Assembly (NCBI GenBank): GCA_029582165.1
Contig: CM055890.1
Coordinates: forward strand, 7,032,787-7,096,786
Length of the DNA stretch: 64,000 nucleotides
Direction of reading: 5' to 3'
Source of the DNA: Portulaca oleracea
Lineage: Eukaryota > Streptophyta > Magnoliopsida > Caryophyllales > Portulacaceae
Part shown: one piece after another, positions 32,093 to 43,533 of the stretch
How the letters are laid out: every line of letters begins with the position of its first letter
How positions within the stretch are numbered: position 1 is the first letter of the stretch
Position numbers and translations under genes: made by a program
The notes under the pieces: model-generated
The model's input: the letters and a program-made list of their open reading frames with translations, nothing else
The model's database searches: none
Told to the model about the DNA's origin: nothing

Positions 32093-33673
32093 CTAAAAGG
32101 TTGCTCTTTTGAGAGAGGTTATGGTGACTTTAGCTCCCAATGGCGAGGTGGCAACTTCGATCTCAAAGGAATCGTACCTCAAGAACAACTCGGCAACAAA
32201 AAGTCTTGCAATGAGCACCACAAAGTCTTTGCCAGCACACTGCTTGTTTCCCACAGTCGGAGTCTCAGTCTCAGGTCCGTTAGACCACAACACATGTTTC
32301 AACAACCTCTCCCCGGCCCCCATGAACCGCTCCGGTACAAATTCATCGGCACGCTCGAATATTTTCGGGTCTCTCGTCGCAAATGGCTGGTACCCAAATA
32401 GCATTTCCCCTTGCTTCACCTTGAAAGCCGCATCGTGAGACTCAATCACCAGGTCCTTCTTTGCACGCCCGTACTGGAATGGCACGGGCGGTTCAATCCG
32501 GAGCGCCTCGTAAACCGTCGATTGCAGGAGGGGCATTTGTTCGATTGCTGCCATTGTGATTTTCCCACCGTTGGGCCGGACAGCTGACCTGACTTCCTCA
32601 GCCAAGAGCCGATGAAGTTTGACCCCAGCTCTGCCGATTTGTTTGACCATGTTTGGGAAGATGATTTTCATCCCACCAAAGGAATTAAAACACGTGGTGA
32701 AGACCAAATTATGACAGGCTTCATCTCTAGAGATCCCAGCCTCAGCCGCGGAATCAAGCAACTCGGTGGAGTTCTGGTAAATGAAGTTGTACAGCTTCTG
32801 GTAGTCCTTCTTCACCAGGAAAGGAGGCAGAGGAAAAGTGTGAAGAAGGATCTCTTCCACAAACTTCGGAAGGCCAAGAGTCATAATCGGGCCGAGCTGG
32901 AACACGACCCATTTCCCAATAATGGTGGGTCCGCTCTGACCCAGTTCGGTTCGGGTCGGATCTGCTCCGTACCATGCCCGACCCAAGAAGTTGAAGGCAG
33001 CCTGGTCATTGGCGTCGTTGAACAGCACTTTTCCCTTCGTGGCCAACTCGTTCTCCAAAACATCGAACATGTCCGAGTAGCTGGAGTTGAACTCGGGGAT
33101 GACTCGGCTGCGGGTGGAGGTCTGTAGCTGGAATATAATCTTCTTCAACTTCTCGTGTTTGGGCTCCGATGGATCCAAATACGAGAGGGTCCGATACCCG
33201 CCGGTGAGATCCAACGATGGCATGTATGTTCCGGTGAAAAGATCTTTCTTTTCAACCTTGGAAACATCAAAAAGCGTCTGGAAACTAATTCCATCTAACA
33301 ACGCTACCACCCTCGGGTCCTTGGAGATAAACGGGCCGGGAGGCATGTTGACCCGGAAAACCGTCGACCCGTATTTCTGAACCCGTGACTTGAAGAACTC
33401 CTCTCTCCCCTGATTGTAGATGAAATCATGCCTGTCGCTGATGGGTCCGAAGAAGGGGAGCCCATAATCACCGGGGACCTTCTTGACAGGAAGGTCTGTA
33501 TTCTCCGGCGATGTTTTCGTCGGCGGCGAGGTTAGGGCGGCGTAGATCCGGCGACTTGGGACTTTAGCAGCAGGGTGGTTGTAATTTGGTCTGTTTTTCA
33601 AGGAGGATGATTTTGAAAGGGGGTTTAACTGGGCAAATGAATTTAGAGAGAGAGAAGAAGCTGCGGAAGCCAT
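32093..33673 (-). CDS. AOS: Allene oxide synthase, chloroplastic (CYP74A)
   Basis: This intact single-exon gene of 526 aa converts 13-hydroperoxy-linolenic acid to the allene oxide precursor of jasmonate in plastids. Residues 1-45 are Ser-rich and basic with few acids, as in a chloroplast transit peptide. The P450 fold follows. Phe131 in GISFQTLFD corresponds to the Phe that separates allene oxide synthase from hydroperoxide lyase. Asn330 in CFNSFGGMKIIFP is the catalytic Asn of the I helix, which lacks the oxygen-binding Thr. E389-xx-R392 (EALR), PERF at 447-450 and the heme Cys479 in NKQCAGKDF are present. CYP74 enzymes need no oxygen or reductase. Length and lack of introns fit the family. 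No lesion is seen, and it is the one gene here that appears functional and host-encoded. It stands alone among transposons. Expression is usually wound- and jasmonate-induced. Confidence 0.97.
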   Translation of the reverse strand: MASAASSLSLNSFAQLNPLSKSSSLKNRPNYNHPAAKVPSRRIYAALTSPPTKTSPENTDLPVKKVPGDYGLPFFGPISDRHDFIYNQGREEFFKSRVQKYGSTVFRVNMPPGPFISKDPRVVALLDGISFQTLFDVSKVEKKDLFTGTYMPSLDLTGGYRTLSYLDPSEPKHEKLKKIIFQLQTSTRSRVIPEFNSSYSDMFDVLENELATKGKVLFNDANDQAAFNFLGRAWYGADPTRTELGQSGPTIIGKWVVFQLGPIMTLGLPKFVEEILLHTFPLPPFLVKKDYQKLYNFIYQNSTELLDSAAEAGISRDEACHNLVFTTCFNSFGGMKIIFPNMVKQIGRAGVKLHRLLAEEVRSAVRPNGGKITMAAIEQMPLLQSTVYEALRIEPPVPFQYGRAKKDLVIESHDAAFKVKQGEMLFGYQPFATRDPKIFERADEFVPERFMGAGERLLKHVLWSNGPETETPTVGNKQCAGKDFVVLIARLFVAELFLRYDSFEIEVATSPLGAKVTITSLKRATF

Positions 33674-33743
33674 ATTTGGATAAATGAGAAATACAGAGTT
33701 TAATGGGTTGGGTGTTGCTGTGGGTAGGTGATGAGACTAGTTG

Positions 33744-33751
33744 TTTAAATA
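33744..33751 (-). promoter_or_regulatory. TATA-like box of the allene oxide synthase gene
   Basis: On the minus strand TATTTAAA lies 71 bases before the ATG at 33673. This gives a short leader of roughly 40 bases if transcription starts about 30 bases downstream. The call rests on position only. Confidence 0.5.
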
Positions 33752-34776
33752 GAAAGAGAGATGGAGAAGGGGAAGATGGACGGAAGGCCGGTGAGGTTCG
33801 GGTGGTGGAGGGGAATACTAAGAGGGGGTCTACACATCATCCTACAGGGAGACAAAACGAGTGGGGGTATAAAAAAATCGCAAATATTTGGGTGTGAAAC
33901 TCATGCCAAATTAAAACTTCTGATATTTGCTTATTTTATCAAACAATGTTTGGTTGATTACTTGGTTTGACATATATCTGTACGAATTACGCTGCATTCT
34001 CTTTCGATGACTTACCTGACTCGTTATTTGCATCATTACTATTAATTTTTTTGTTCTTTTTGTGCCTCTGGCCCATGTGTACTTGGACATTGATTTTTTT
34101 TATACCTAATCGAATCTACTCTAATTTCCTCTCTTCCAAAAAAAAAAACCTACTATTATTTTATTTTTCTTGGGGTTGCTTTTTAGATTTTTACATCCTC
34201 CTGTCTATATTATTTATTTTTTTATTGTCAAGATTTTCATACTTTAAAATTATTTTTTTATTGATAATTTGTATATAATATTTTATTAAAAATTACAATA
34301 TCATACTTTTATAATTGTATTTTTTTTCTTTATGAATCTTATCACAGTAATTTTATTTAACAAACCATTATATATATATATATTGAAAAAATTATGATTA
34401 AGCTTATAAATTTGATGCCACAATTTTCAAAGACCACGAATAGTATGAAAAAGAGGTAGTATAATTTATTAACTTCTTTCTTTAAGATTTAAGATTTGTC
34501 CTTATAAATAAGTAATGATTTTTTTAAAAAAAAATCTAGTATTAGATTTTATAAAATATGTAATTATTCATCTCCTTTGTTGCAATTTTCTTAACTCGTA
34601 ACTTGTAAGATCGTTTCTATAAATATCTTTCTAAATTGTTATCATAATTAATTACAGAAATTTTCGAAGAGCAACTATAAATCAAATAGCAAAATTCATA
34701 CTAGTGAAGTGGTACAAATATGTCAGCTAGTCTTCTTCCATAAGTGCAAACACAATATAAGGGAAGGAATACTCCT
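33752..34776. other. Region upstream of allene oxide synthase, no gene seen
   Basis: AT-rich from about 33890. The segment near 34410-34460 ends with GAAAAAGAGGTAGTA after CAAAGACCACGAATAGTATG, resembling one end of a decayed Stowaway MITE, but a partner end was not found. Confidence 0.4.
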
Positions 34777-34785
34777 CTAAAAAAT

Positions 34786-35148
34786 GGGTTATTGGAATTA
34801 GATAATTCGATCTTTGGGGTAATTTAGATATGACAAACTGACCTTTGGAGTTTAGACTTGACAAATTATACTTTAACATCTTATTAGATTGAATGAACTT
34901 TTACGGATTTCAACTCGTCAAAAAAGTGACTTACGGTGGTCATCAAGATGTTTTTTCTTTGCGTTTCAGTTTTAAATAGTTAATGTAAGCAATCACCTTT
35001 GTCAAGTAACTTTTCAGACAAGTTGAAATCGGTAAAAGTTCACTCAATCTAATAGGATGTTAAGTATAATTTATCGAGTCCAAATTCTAAATGTCAGTTC
35101 TTCATATCCAAATTGCCCAAATATTAGATTATTTAATTTCAATAACCC
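34786..35148. mobile_element. Mutator-like MITE with perfect 9-bp target duplication
   Basis: This 363-bp element runs from GGGTTATTGG to its mirror, ending CAATAACCC, with inverted arms of about 150 bp. It is flanked by CTAAAAAAT at 34777-34785 and 35149-35157. Nine-base duplications and a G-rich end fit Mutator elements. Noncoding. Confidence 0.88.
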
Positions 35149-35157
35149 CTAAAAAAT

Positions 35158-35654
35158 TAGTAAGTTTTCTAATATCCCAAGCGATAATATCGATCTACCA
35201 TTTTATCCTTGTAAATCTTGAATGTTAATAAGATCATCGCCTTCAATTTATACACTATTAAAACTTGATTGAATGGGATGTTGTAGACTAAGTCTAAGTT
35301 TTAATGTCAATGCTTCCTCTTCAAGAATGACATTAAGGTTGTTTCTAAAACTTCGCTTTTTTAATAAAGCCAAAATGGTATATGAGAATGAATCCAACTA
35401 GCTACTAGGGATGAGTGGTTCCAGATCTGGAACTTGGAACTTGGCCGAAGTTGGTCAAAGAGATAGGTTTTGGAATATGAACCGGTCAAATGGGAAAGGG
35501 CATGGTTCATAAAATTCAGAAATATATCAAATGGGCAAGGGTAAGATTTGTAAAACTACTACCTTAAACCTAAACCTATAATCTTAGTATAATAAATTCT
35601 TAAAAAATTTAAAATACATACCTTGTTTTCGAAACCAATTTTACATTATAAAAA
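35158..35654. other. Intergenic, no gene seen
   Basis: No open frame with recognisable content. It contains a short imperfect repeat GAACTTGGAACTTGG near 35430. Confidence 0.4.
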
Positions 35655-35906
35655 GGGAAATTGGATTCTAATAATACTAACTTTTGGCCATATGAGACTT
35701 AATAATATGAACTTTTGATTTGGTGGTAAATAATACGAACTTTAACCCCATGTTACTCAGAACAGTACACCACCAAGTTAAGTTGAACTTAACTCGGTGG
35801 CGATCTGAGCTGGCGGCGGAGGCATGTTTTATGGTATGTTGTCCTTGCCATGCCATCCACATTGACTTAAAAAATGTACCAGGTCATCCTCACCATCTAT
35901 CTCTAT

Positions 35907-35960
<54 letters not shown>

Positions 35961-37096
35961 TCTCTCCCTCTCTCTTTCTCTCCCTCAGCCCAGATTTGTC
36001 TCACAAGCCACAGCCACAGCCACCGTCATTCTATCGCGACTACTGCCATAGTCCCCCCCTCTCTTTCTTCCTTTCTCTTCATCATCCCCACTTCTTTTTT
36101 CTCTCTCTAAAGATCCCAGATCCCTTTTACTTCTTCATCTTCTACAATCCTCCCCCTCTCCATTTCCTTGCCATTTCCAGCTGATTTTTAGGGTTTTGGG
36201 TGCTTCTTAGTTGGATAATAACAAGCAGAAATAGAGAAAAGAAAGAGAGATGCCTTGCTTGTTTCTGCCATTGTTGTTCCTTTGTTTAGCTGGTGAGAAT
36301 GAAGGAAGAAGAAGAAGAAGAAATTAACATTGATTCATGGAAGTTAAAGGAACCAAAATTTGCAAAGATGTGTAGAGTTGAGAAACACCTCAAAAACAAA
36401 GGAGAAAAAAGAAGACAAGCAAGAGATTCCCATTAGTTCCTATTCATCGAGTCTCCCACTACAATCATTCTCTTTCCTCGAAGCTTCTCCAACATGTCTG
36501 TACCATTAAACCTGCTCGAACTCAACAAAGATACTAATTATCAGCTGGATTTGAAGAAAACCAAACCAAACCCATGCTAGAAATTGGCATTTGGATGCAG
36601 CTTACTGAGCAAAATCACAATCATTTGGCTCCCAGATCCAATTTTGATACTCAGAATCAGGCCTACCATTATTTCTACAGTTCATCTTCTCTTCCAGAAA
36701 AGGGCAATCATTGTTATAGTAAGTGGATTTTTGTGTCGGTTTGGGTTTGAAGTCGAAGAAGCATCATTCTACGCGAGGTGCTTCTATCGACGACCATTGA
36801 TCTCCTCACAACACATCAACCTCAAGTTAGAATCAATGGGCTCCTCCTCCACCAACCCCAACCTCAAATTCTTGCTCTACAATGGCGGAATCGGAACAGT
36901 CACAATCGGCGGAATGATCCCCGATGACACCGAAGACGTCGCCATCGCCGAAGACGGCGTGGAGGGGCGAGCGGAGGCCAAATTGGCGCTGATTCGAATG
37001 GTTTCTCTGGCGAGAATCTGGGCGTCCTGAGACGTCATCGTCAAGGTCTGTGCCGCCAGTGACTGCCGGAGATTGATCGGCGCCGTTGACGTCTCC

Positions 37097-37141
<45 letters not shown>

Positions 37142-37583
37142 TTGTTTGTTTGGGTGGAGAATTTGGGGAAAAATTGGGATTTAAAGGGGGGGGATTGAAA
37201 TGAAGGAATGAGTGGATCTTATGGAGGTTGACCAAGGAACAGAGCAAAAAATCTGGAAAATTGAGAATAAGAAGAAGAAGAAGAAGAATATTGAATGGTT
37301 GTGGAGTTGGAAAGGAAATCTGGAAAAGAAGAAAGGGGGACGATGAAGAGAGAGAAAGAGAGAGAGAGGAGAGAGAAAGAGCTGATGTGGACAAAATAAA
37401 GCTGACTGAGATATCCCTCCATCGCCACGTCATCCCGCCGCCGAGTTAAGTTCAACTTAACTCAGTGGCGTACTGTTCGGAGCTACATGGGGTTAAAGTA
37501 CGTATTATTTATCACCAAATCAAAAGTTCATATTATTAAGTGTTATATGACCAAAAGTTCGTATTATTAGAATCCAATTTCCC
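35655..37583. mobile_element. 1.9-kb nonautonomous Mutator-type element, possible Pack-MULE
   Basis: Both ends carry GGGAAATTGGATTCTAATAA and continue as inverted repeats for about 140 bp, including GTTAAGTTGAACTTAACTC near 35776 and 37446. Flanks TTATAAAAA and TTCAAAAAA match at 7 of 9 positions. The interior is GC-richer than the neighbourhood, with CT/GA microsatellites at 35909-35960 and 37099-37138. It also has an open stretch at 36584-37030 (MGSSSTNPNLKFLLYNGGIG near its middle) and an opposite one at 37041-37433. None is a transposase. Unlike DNA between Mutator-type ends suggests captured host gene pieces, but I do not recognise the source. Related ends occur at 43697-44205. Confidence 0.6.
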
Positions 37584-38122
37584 TTCAAAAAATTACTAGC
37601 TATTTGTTGTGGGATCGTGTGAAGTTGTAGTTATTATTGAGATTTTGTAATTTTGTTGAGACTAGCTATTCACGGAGTATATGTTCATGTAAAACCTTGT
37701 AACTTCACAGATGTTAGTAGCATAGTAGAGCCCAAACACTACTAAAAAGAATGTTTCTCTCCACGCTTAAAGTGGCTACCTGCCACATTTATAAATGTGA
37801 TGTGATGTGTGTGTGTGTGTGTGTGTGTGTGAACATATATTAATATTTTGAGTTACATCAATTTAAAACCTAAGAAACTGTTTCATTATCCAACATTGAA
37901 TAAATTTATATCAATACAAAACACCCGATTTGTATTCTAGCAACTAAAACACAAGACAATATTGCATTTGCCAACATAGTTGAACGATAAATAAGAAATA
38001 ATCGACAACACTAATCATATGTAAGTTTCCTAATAAAGCATTTCTTTAAAATGTTCATAATCTAAAGCATCGGGCTCCGTAATGAAGAACTTTAATTTGC
38101 AATACCATCTTAATCAGCAACA
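37584..38122. other. Intergenic, no gene; (GT)n at 37806-37830
   Basis: AT-rich sequence with a (GT)n microsatellite. No coding signal. Confidence 0.5.
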
Positions 38123-38523
38123 TTTTTTTTTGAAAGTTAATTAAGAGGGCCATAGCCCAACTTTATTAAGATGATCAGAAAGCAAAAAGCAGCATCAAAG
38201 CTGCAAGAAAACAAACAGCAGTCCAGCCATAGCAAGAAAAGAACACAGTCCAGGAAGCTACACACACCACAACCGTTTTCTCATCACACCCAAAAGAGAC
38301 AGACAACAACAAATTAGATAACTTGAGTAAAAATGTGATGTAGTTGATGAAAGTTGTTCTGCAGTTGCTCAGCCAAGTATGGGATGCTTTCCTTCCAAAT
38401 AGAAGCCCACATGGAGACCCTTTTCCTGGTAGAATCTAAAACCAGGATAATGTCTGGACTTCGATTGTTGAATACCACCTCATTCCTATGTTTCCAAATC
38501 GTCAAGGAAAGCAAACATATCAA
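38123..38523 (-). pseudogene. LINE 3' end with poly(A) tail
   Basis: The minus strand reads LLSLTIWKHRNEVVFNNRSP, the familiar WKxRNxxxF motif between the zinc finger and 3' end of plant L1 ORF2. It runs to a stop at 38314, then a 3' UTR ends in AATAAAGTTGGGCTATGGCC and TTTC with a nine-base A tail (38131-38123). It is 5'-truncated. Confidence 0.75.
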
Positions 38524-39338
38524 TTTTTATTTATGATATATAATAAAACCAAAAACATCGAACCATATGCAAATCAACTCTTCTGTTAGTGACCATTATA
38601 CGACCACTATTTTTTCAAAATAAAAACAAAAGAAAAAAGGAGGATCGCAGACCTATCAACCATTGTTTGAATTTTCCAAAAAAAAAAAGAAAATCGACAG
38701 AGCTTCATGTGTATTTAGGCTACCCGATGGATTTACAAATAACCAAATTACAATCTATAAATGAAAATATACCAAGCATTAATAAGAGTGTACTAAGACC
38801 ACATACATATCTACCATTCTTTTTATTTTCCAAAAAAAATTCGGTAGAGTTTCATTTGTATTTAAGCTACCCAATGGATTTACCAATCACTAAAATAAAA
38901 CCTGTAAATGAAAATACAGTACCACACAACTAAACCAACACACATTGAGTAACACACCTACGCAATTAGATGAATTCATCAACCATATGCAAATCATCCA
39001 ACAAAATTCTTGTCAACAATATAATCATGTAAGATTCTTCCTGCATATGACATATAACCAACTGCTCAATGGCCAGCAAATAACTTTCCCAATACAATGG
39101 TATTAAGAGATTAAGCAATTTATCCCACCATAACAAGCATAACCAATTCTACAAGAAGTCTTTTAATCTATATTGAACTGAAAATAAATAAATTGTTGAA
39201 CTTGCAGGATTGGCCTCATTTAATTTCAACAATAACATCTTGTCCACCAATTGAGCATCAACATGACTGTGATCACATGCATTCATAACCTATTCCAATT
39301 ATAAATAAGCTATAATAAGTATATTTTCATCTGTACTT

Positions 39339-39341
<3 letters not shown>
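38524..39341. repeat. AT-rich region with ~150-bp tandem duplication
   Basis: Segments at about 38676-38770 and 38828-38922 are diverged copies (shared phrases TTTTCCAAAAAAAA, AGAG(C/T)TTCAT, ATGGATTTAC, GTAAATGAAAATA). No gene identified. Confidence 0.55.

Positions 39342-39400
<59 letters not shown>
39342..39400. repeat. (TA)n tract at the 3' end of a LINE
   Basis: About 58 bases of pure TA dinucleotide, directly next to the 3' UTR of the minus-strand LINE. Confidence 0.95.
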
Positions 39401-39454
39401 TTCAGAACCAATGAGTCAATAACAAAACCGACAGCAGATGGGCTACTATAACAC

Positions 39455-40018
39455 TTACATATTCAGAACTACATCAATACATTTCCTGTTTTTTTTCCTT
39501 TTTCTAGCTAGCATGATAGTTCTGGACGTAATGTCTTCCTTAATTTGCTTACAGATCGACAGGGGGGATTTTCTTGATTTGTTGTGGGCTATGTTGTTCC
39601 TCTCTCTCCAAAGATTATAAATATAGGCACCATACACACCACTAGCAAGCTCCCTGATGCCTTTTGGGGCTCCTTCAATATCCAGGCGCTCCCTCCACCC
39701 AAAAGGCTGTTGAGCTTCAAATATTGTGCAACACGGCCATGAGCTGATATGGCCTAGAATTTCTCTAGCATAATCACACTCATGGAAGAGATGGTCGTGA
39801 GTTTCTTCCACCTTCCTACAGACTAGACATAGCAGCGTACTTCCAGTTTTCCATCTGTTAGTTTGGCTACGAACAGGAAGTCTCTCTTGCATCCTCAGCC
39901 ACACGATAAATGCGTGTCTCAGGGTGACCAAAGGATTCCAGACAATATCCAACCACCAAGGATGATCCGAGGGGGGAAGCAGCCATCTGTACCCTCTGGA
40001 AATGTTGTAGCCATCCAC
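39455..40018 (-). pseudogene. LINE ORF2 zinc-finger (zf-RVT) C-terminus
   Basis: This open frame of 187 aa contains RHAFIVWLRMQERLPVRSQ, the C-x2-C...H-x3-C finger (CLVCRKVEETHDHLFHEC) and LWRERNNIAHN. The order matches the zf-RVT region closing many plant L1 ORF2 proteins. There is no RNase H domain after it; a stop lies at 39455 and a short 3' UTR follows. Confidence 0.85.
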
Positions 40019-40362
40019 TCCCTCTCAAAGCCAACGGTGTCCCGGTTCCAAACCCCATTTAACGATGTCTTTTACATTACAGAGGTGCTAGAAATAGGGG
40101 CACACATCATACGGTGGTTTGTAGTCCCACCAAGTCCGATCCTTGGTATGCTTTATATGCATCCACTTGACCCACATGATGTCTTTCTTTGCCTAAATGT
40201 CCCACACAAGTTTCGCAATAGCCGCTTGGTTCCAGAAGGTTAGATTTCTACAGCCCAAACCACCTATATTTTTGGGTCTACAAATTCGTTCCCAGGATAT
40301 TGAGGGGGGGGGGGGGGGTGGGGGGGAGGGGGGGAGGGAGCTCTATAATCAGGGGATTCGCA

Positions 40363-41800
40363 TCAAAGGAAATTCCTACAGTACATGTTGATTGTTTCGA
40401 TCACCTTATCTGGCAACATTATAATTCGAGCCCAAAAGCTAAAAAGTCCAAATAGGACCGAGTTGATGAGTGTTGCTCTACCAGCGTAGGAAATATTCCA
40501 GGACGACCAGAGTTTGATTTTGGCCAAAATTTTCTCTGTCAGCATGTTGCAATCCACCGCAGAGAGTTTACACGAGGAAATCAACATTCCGAGATATTTG
40601 AAAGAAGCACCCGCGGAGCAAAGCCCGTTTCCTGGAGAAGCTCGGTCTCGTCTTGAACACCCCCAAAATGACCTCTGACTTCATAATGTTAGCCTCAAGA
40701 CCTGTTACCTCAGAGAAGTGGCAGAATGCCGTCATTAAGGTATTAATGGACGCCTTGTTTGCCGCTGTGAAAAGGATCAAGTCGTTCGCGAACATCAGAT
40801 GCGAGAGCTTCAATTTTGTGCAATGAGGATGATACTTGTATTGCTTCATTTGCTTTATGTGGTGCTCTATTGATCTAGACAAATATTCCATAGTCAGCAC
40901 AAAAAGGAGCGGAGACATAGGATCTCCTTGCCGAAGACCCCTCCCCCCGGGAACTTGTTAGAGATTGCCCGATTGCCCCGTTCACGTTCATAGCAAAAAC
41001 AGGGGTTGTGACACAAGCCGTGATGCATTTTATTATCCAAGTTGGGAACCTGTAAGCGTGTAAAGCTTCTTCGATAAATTCCAATGGACTGAGTCAAAAG
41101 CTTTTTTTCAAGTCGATTTTCATCATGCATCTCGGGGATATAGTTGAGCGGCCATAACTCCGGGCTATCTCCTGACAGAGGAGAACATTACAAAGTAATC
41201 ATGCCTCGGGACAAAAGTGGCTTGGCTTTGATTGACCAGGGATGGGAGGATCTCCCGAATTCTAGCGGCTAGAATTTTTGTAATTCCTTTATAGAACGTG
41301 TTACAACATGAGATTGGTCTGAACTCCGTAGCCCGCTGGGGATTAAGGGTTTTGGGAATAAGTACCAGGTGAGTAGCGTTGAACGATTTCAGAAGAGAGC
41401 CCTTGATGAAGAACTCTTTTACTGCCTCACACACAAGCCCTTCAATTTGGTTCTAACCTTCTTTGTAAAAACCGCTCGTGTAACTGCCTGGCCCCGGTGT
41501 CTTTTCATTTGGGATAGAGAAAAAGGCTTGTTTAATTTCCTTGTCATATATACTTCTACTCATATCTAATTGTTGTTCAGTAGTTAGACGAGGACCATTG
41601 TCATAGACTTCCCTTTTTCCTCTGGCCCTGATTGTTGACTGGGCGCCTAGAAGACCTTGGTAGAACTCCTTTAGATGTCTGTTTACATTTTCCAGCCCTG
41701 TAATTTTCTTTCTGTTGGCATCTTCAATTTTATGGACATAATTTATAGCCCTCTTCTGACGCATTTTAGCAAAGAAAATTTTACTGCAGCTGTCGCCCAT
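40363..41800 (-). pseudogene. LINE ORF2 reverse transcriptase domain
   Basis: The pieces in several frames are: MGDSCSKIFFAKMRQKRAIN (thumb-side start), EKTPGPGSYTSGF, HLVLIPKTLNPQRATEFRPI, SQATFVPR, a damaged stretch around 41100, SPLLFVLTMEYLSR and LSHLMFANDLILFTA. The active-site box, normally FADD, is FAND here, losing a catalytic Asp. ANIMKSEVILG and LSSWNISYAGRATLINSVL-type connection motifs follow. A poly-G run at 40303-40338 interrupts the downstream linker. Not functional. Confidence 0.85.
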
Positions 41801-41914
41801 CTCACTCCAATCAAGTTTACTTTGCTGTTTTCTAAGAAGTAGAGCTGAATAAAGGATTTTCCAATATTGCTCCTTAGCCTACTGCTCCCTGACTTGAAGG
41901 GTATGGTCATCTGG

Positions 41915-42854
41915 CTAACCCTGCAGCTCCATTTGAATTCTCTGTAATTGCTCTCTGCTCCTGAATTCTTGTTGGTATATGTCTGCAAAACGGCTCTTGT
42001 GGAGGTTCTGAAACTCCCTTCTCATGTGCAATTGAGCAGAAGCAAACCTATACATTGCGTGACCTGCTGACACTGAATTCAGACCCCTCCTAATGATATT
42101 GCTGAACTCTGAGTCCTTGCTCCACATATCGCAGAATCTGAATGGCGATATGAATCTCTGGTAATCGGGGAAAGTGACCAACAAGGCTGTGTGGTCAGAT
42201 AGCCCAACTTGCTGGTGTTGGATATGCATATTTTGAGCTATTAGGTACCACTCCAAATTCACGAGGATCCTATCAAGTCTGGATCGAACATGATTATTCG
42301 TCCATGTGAAGTGGTTTCCTGTGTAGTTTGGCTCGTGTAGATGACAATTCATGATGCATTGTTGAAATGCTCTTGTGGTGAAGGCCTCTACATCAATCCC
42401 CCCTTCTCTGTCTTGTGCTCCCGTAACTGCATTAAAATCTCCCATCACCCCCAGGGCCCCTCCATCGTTTAGGAGATGGTTCTGAGATCATCCAGAGGCT
42501 ATCTCTCTCATATGTATTGTTACTTCCATAGACCCAGGTTATGTAGAACTCAAAAGCATCCGACCTTCTTGTAATTTTTGTGTGAATTAGCTGGGCTATT
42601 ACCAATTGCTTGGTAACCTTATATCTCCTTGTGTCCCAGGCTACTAACACACAAACCCTATGACAATGATCTTCATTGGAGATTAAACCCCAATTTACAA
42701 AAGACATTTTCACCAAATTCTCTAAGTTTATAGGGAGGATTTTGGTCTCATATAGACCAGCAATTCCTACCCTATTCATGTGCAAGAAGACCCGTACGTC
42801 CTCTTGCTTTTCCGGGCTGTTAAGCCCGCGAACGTTCCAACTGAGGAGATTCAT
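41915..42854 (-). pseudogene. LINE ORF2 endonuclease domain
   Basis: It starts MNLLSWNVRGLNSPEKQEDV, a typical L1 endonuclease start, with the catalytic Glu region altered to GLYETKI. A frameshift near 42440-42480 follows. MMGDFNAV, TGNHFTWTN, RLDRILVN and GLSDHTALLV are the later endonuclease motifs. The endonuclease would nick target DNA to prime reverse transcription. Broken by a frameshift; the reverse transcriptase follows after another. Confidence 0.88.
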
Positions 42855-43000
42855 AAGGTTGTTCTGTTGGAATATCGTCATCCCTCCCCTCAGTTTCTTC
42901 ATCAGTGAGACTGACAAACCGATTATGAATCTTAGTTTGTTCAGAATGGTGATCTGGCTCTTGTCTTTTGTCAACTCTCCTGTAAGCTACTGTTTTCCTT

Positions 43001-43006
<6 letters not shown>

Positions 43007-43076
<70 letters not shown>
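43007..43076. repeat. (TA)n tract at the 5' side of the LINE
   Basis: About 70 bases of TA dinucleotide immediately upstream of the LINE in its own orientation. Confidence 0.95.
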
Positions 43077-43078
<2 letters not shown>

Positions 43079-43533
43079 CCATGATAACCATCTTGACTTA
43101 AGATGGTTCTTAACCATCTTGAGTTATTCATATTTTACATTTTTATAATTTTTATTAATATTTTCTTTAATAATTATATATATTTATCAATTATAATAAT
43201 ATAAAACTTATTAGGTAGATGAAAAAATATAATAATAGCCTAAGTTTATCAATCATAGTAGAAAATCCACATTTTATACATAGTTTTATATTTACGAAAT
43301 AAACATAAATAAATAATTATTTTTAACTTGTTTATAAGTTGTAGTAACCTTGAAAATGATGAAACATACCTTTAGAATGATTTAAATACACTTTATTGTA
43401 GTAAAAATTATACAAACTGTATAGGGACAAACAAATACAAAAGTCTAGCTATTGTTTACTAGAATATCTATACAGTTTGTATAATTTTTATTGTATCCAG
43501 TAACGTATAAGGTTCTATCTCTAAGAGTGCTCT

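Larger units (their letters stand above)
39401..43006 (-). mobile_element. Decayed L1-type LINE between two (TA)n tracts
   Basis: This minus-strand LINE has endonuclease, reverse transcriptase and zinc-finger segments in the usual order, reading from about 42974 to 39455. ORF1 is absent, so it is 5'-truncated or cut by the (TA)n tract at 43007-43076. A matching (TA)n tract adjoins the 3' end (39342-39400), where a poly(A) tail would be expected. Confidence 0.88.

Noticed and set aside
32612..33127. 171-aa plus-strand open frame within the allene oxide synthase gene
   Set aside because: It lies antisense to a clear CYP74A gene and has no recognisable domain.
35720..36184. 154-aa frame with long LS repeats
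   Set aside because: Translation of the CT microsatellite in the Mutator-type element.
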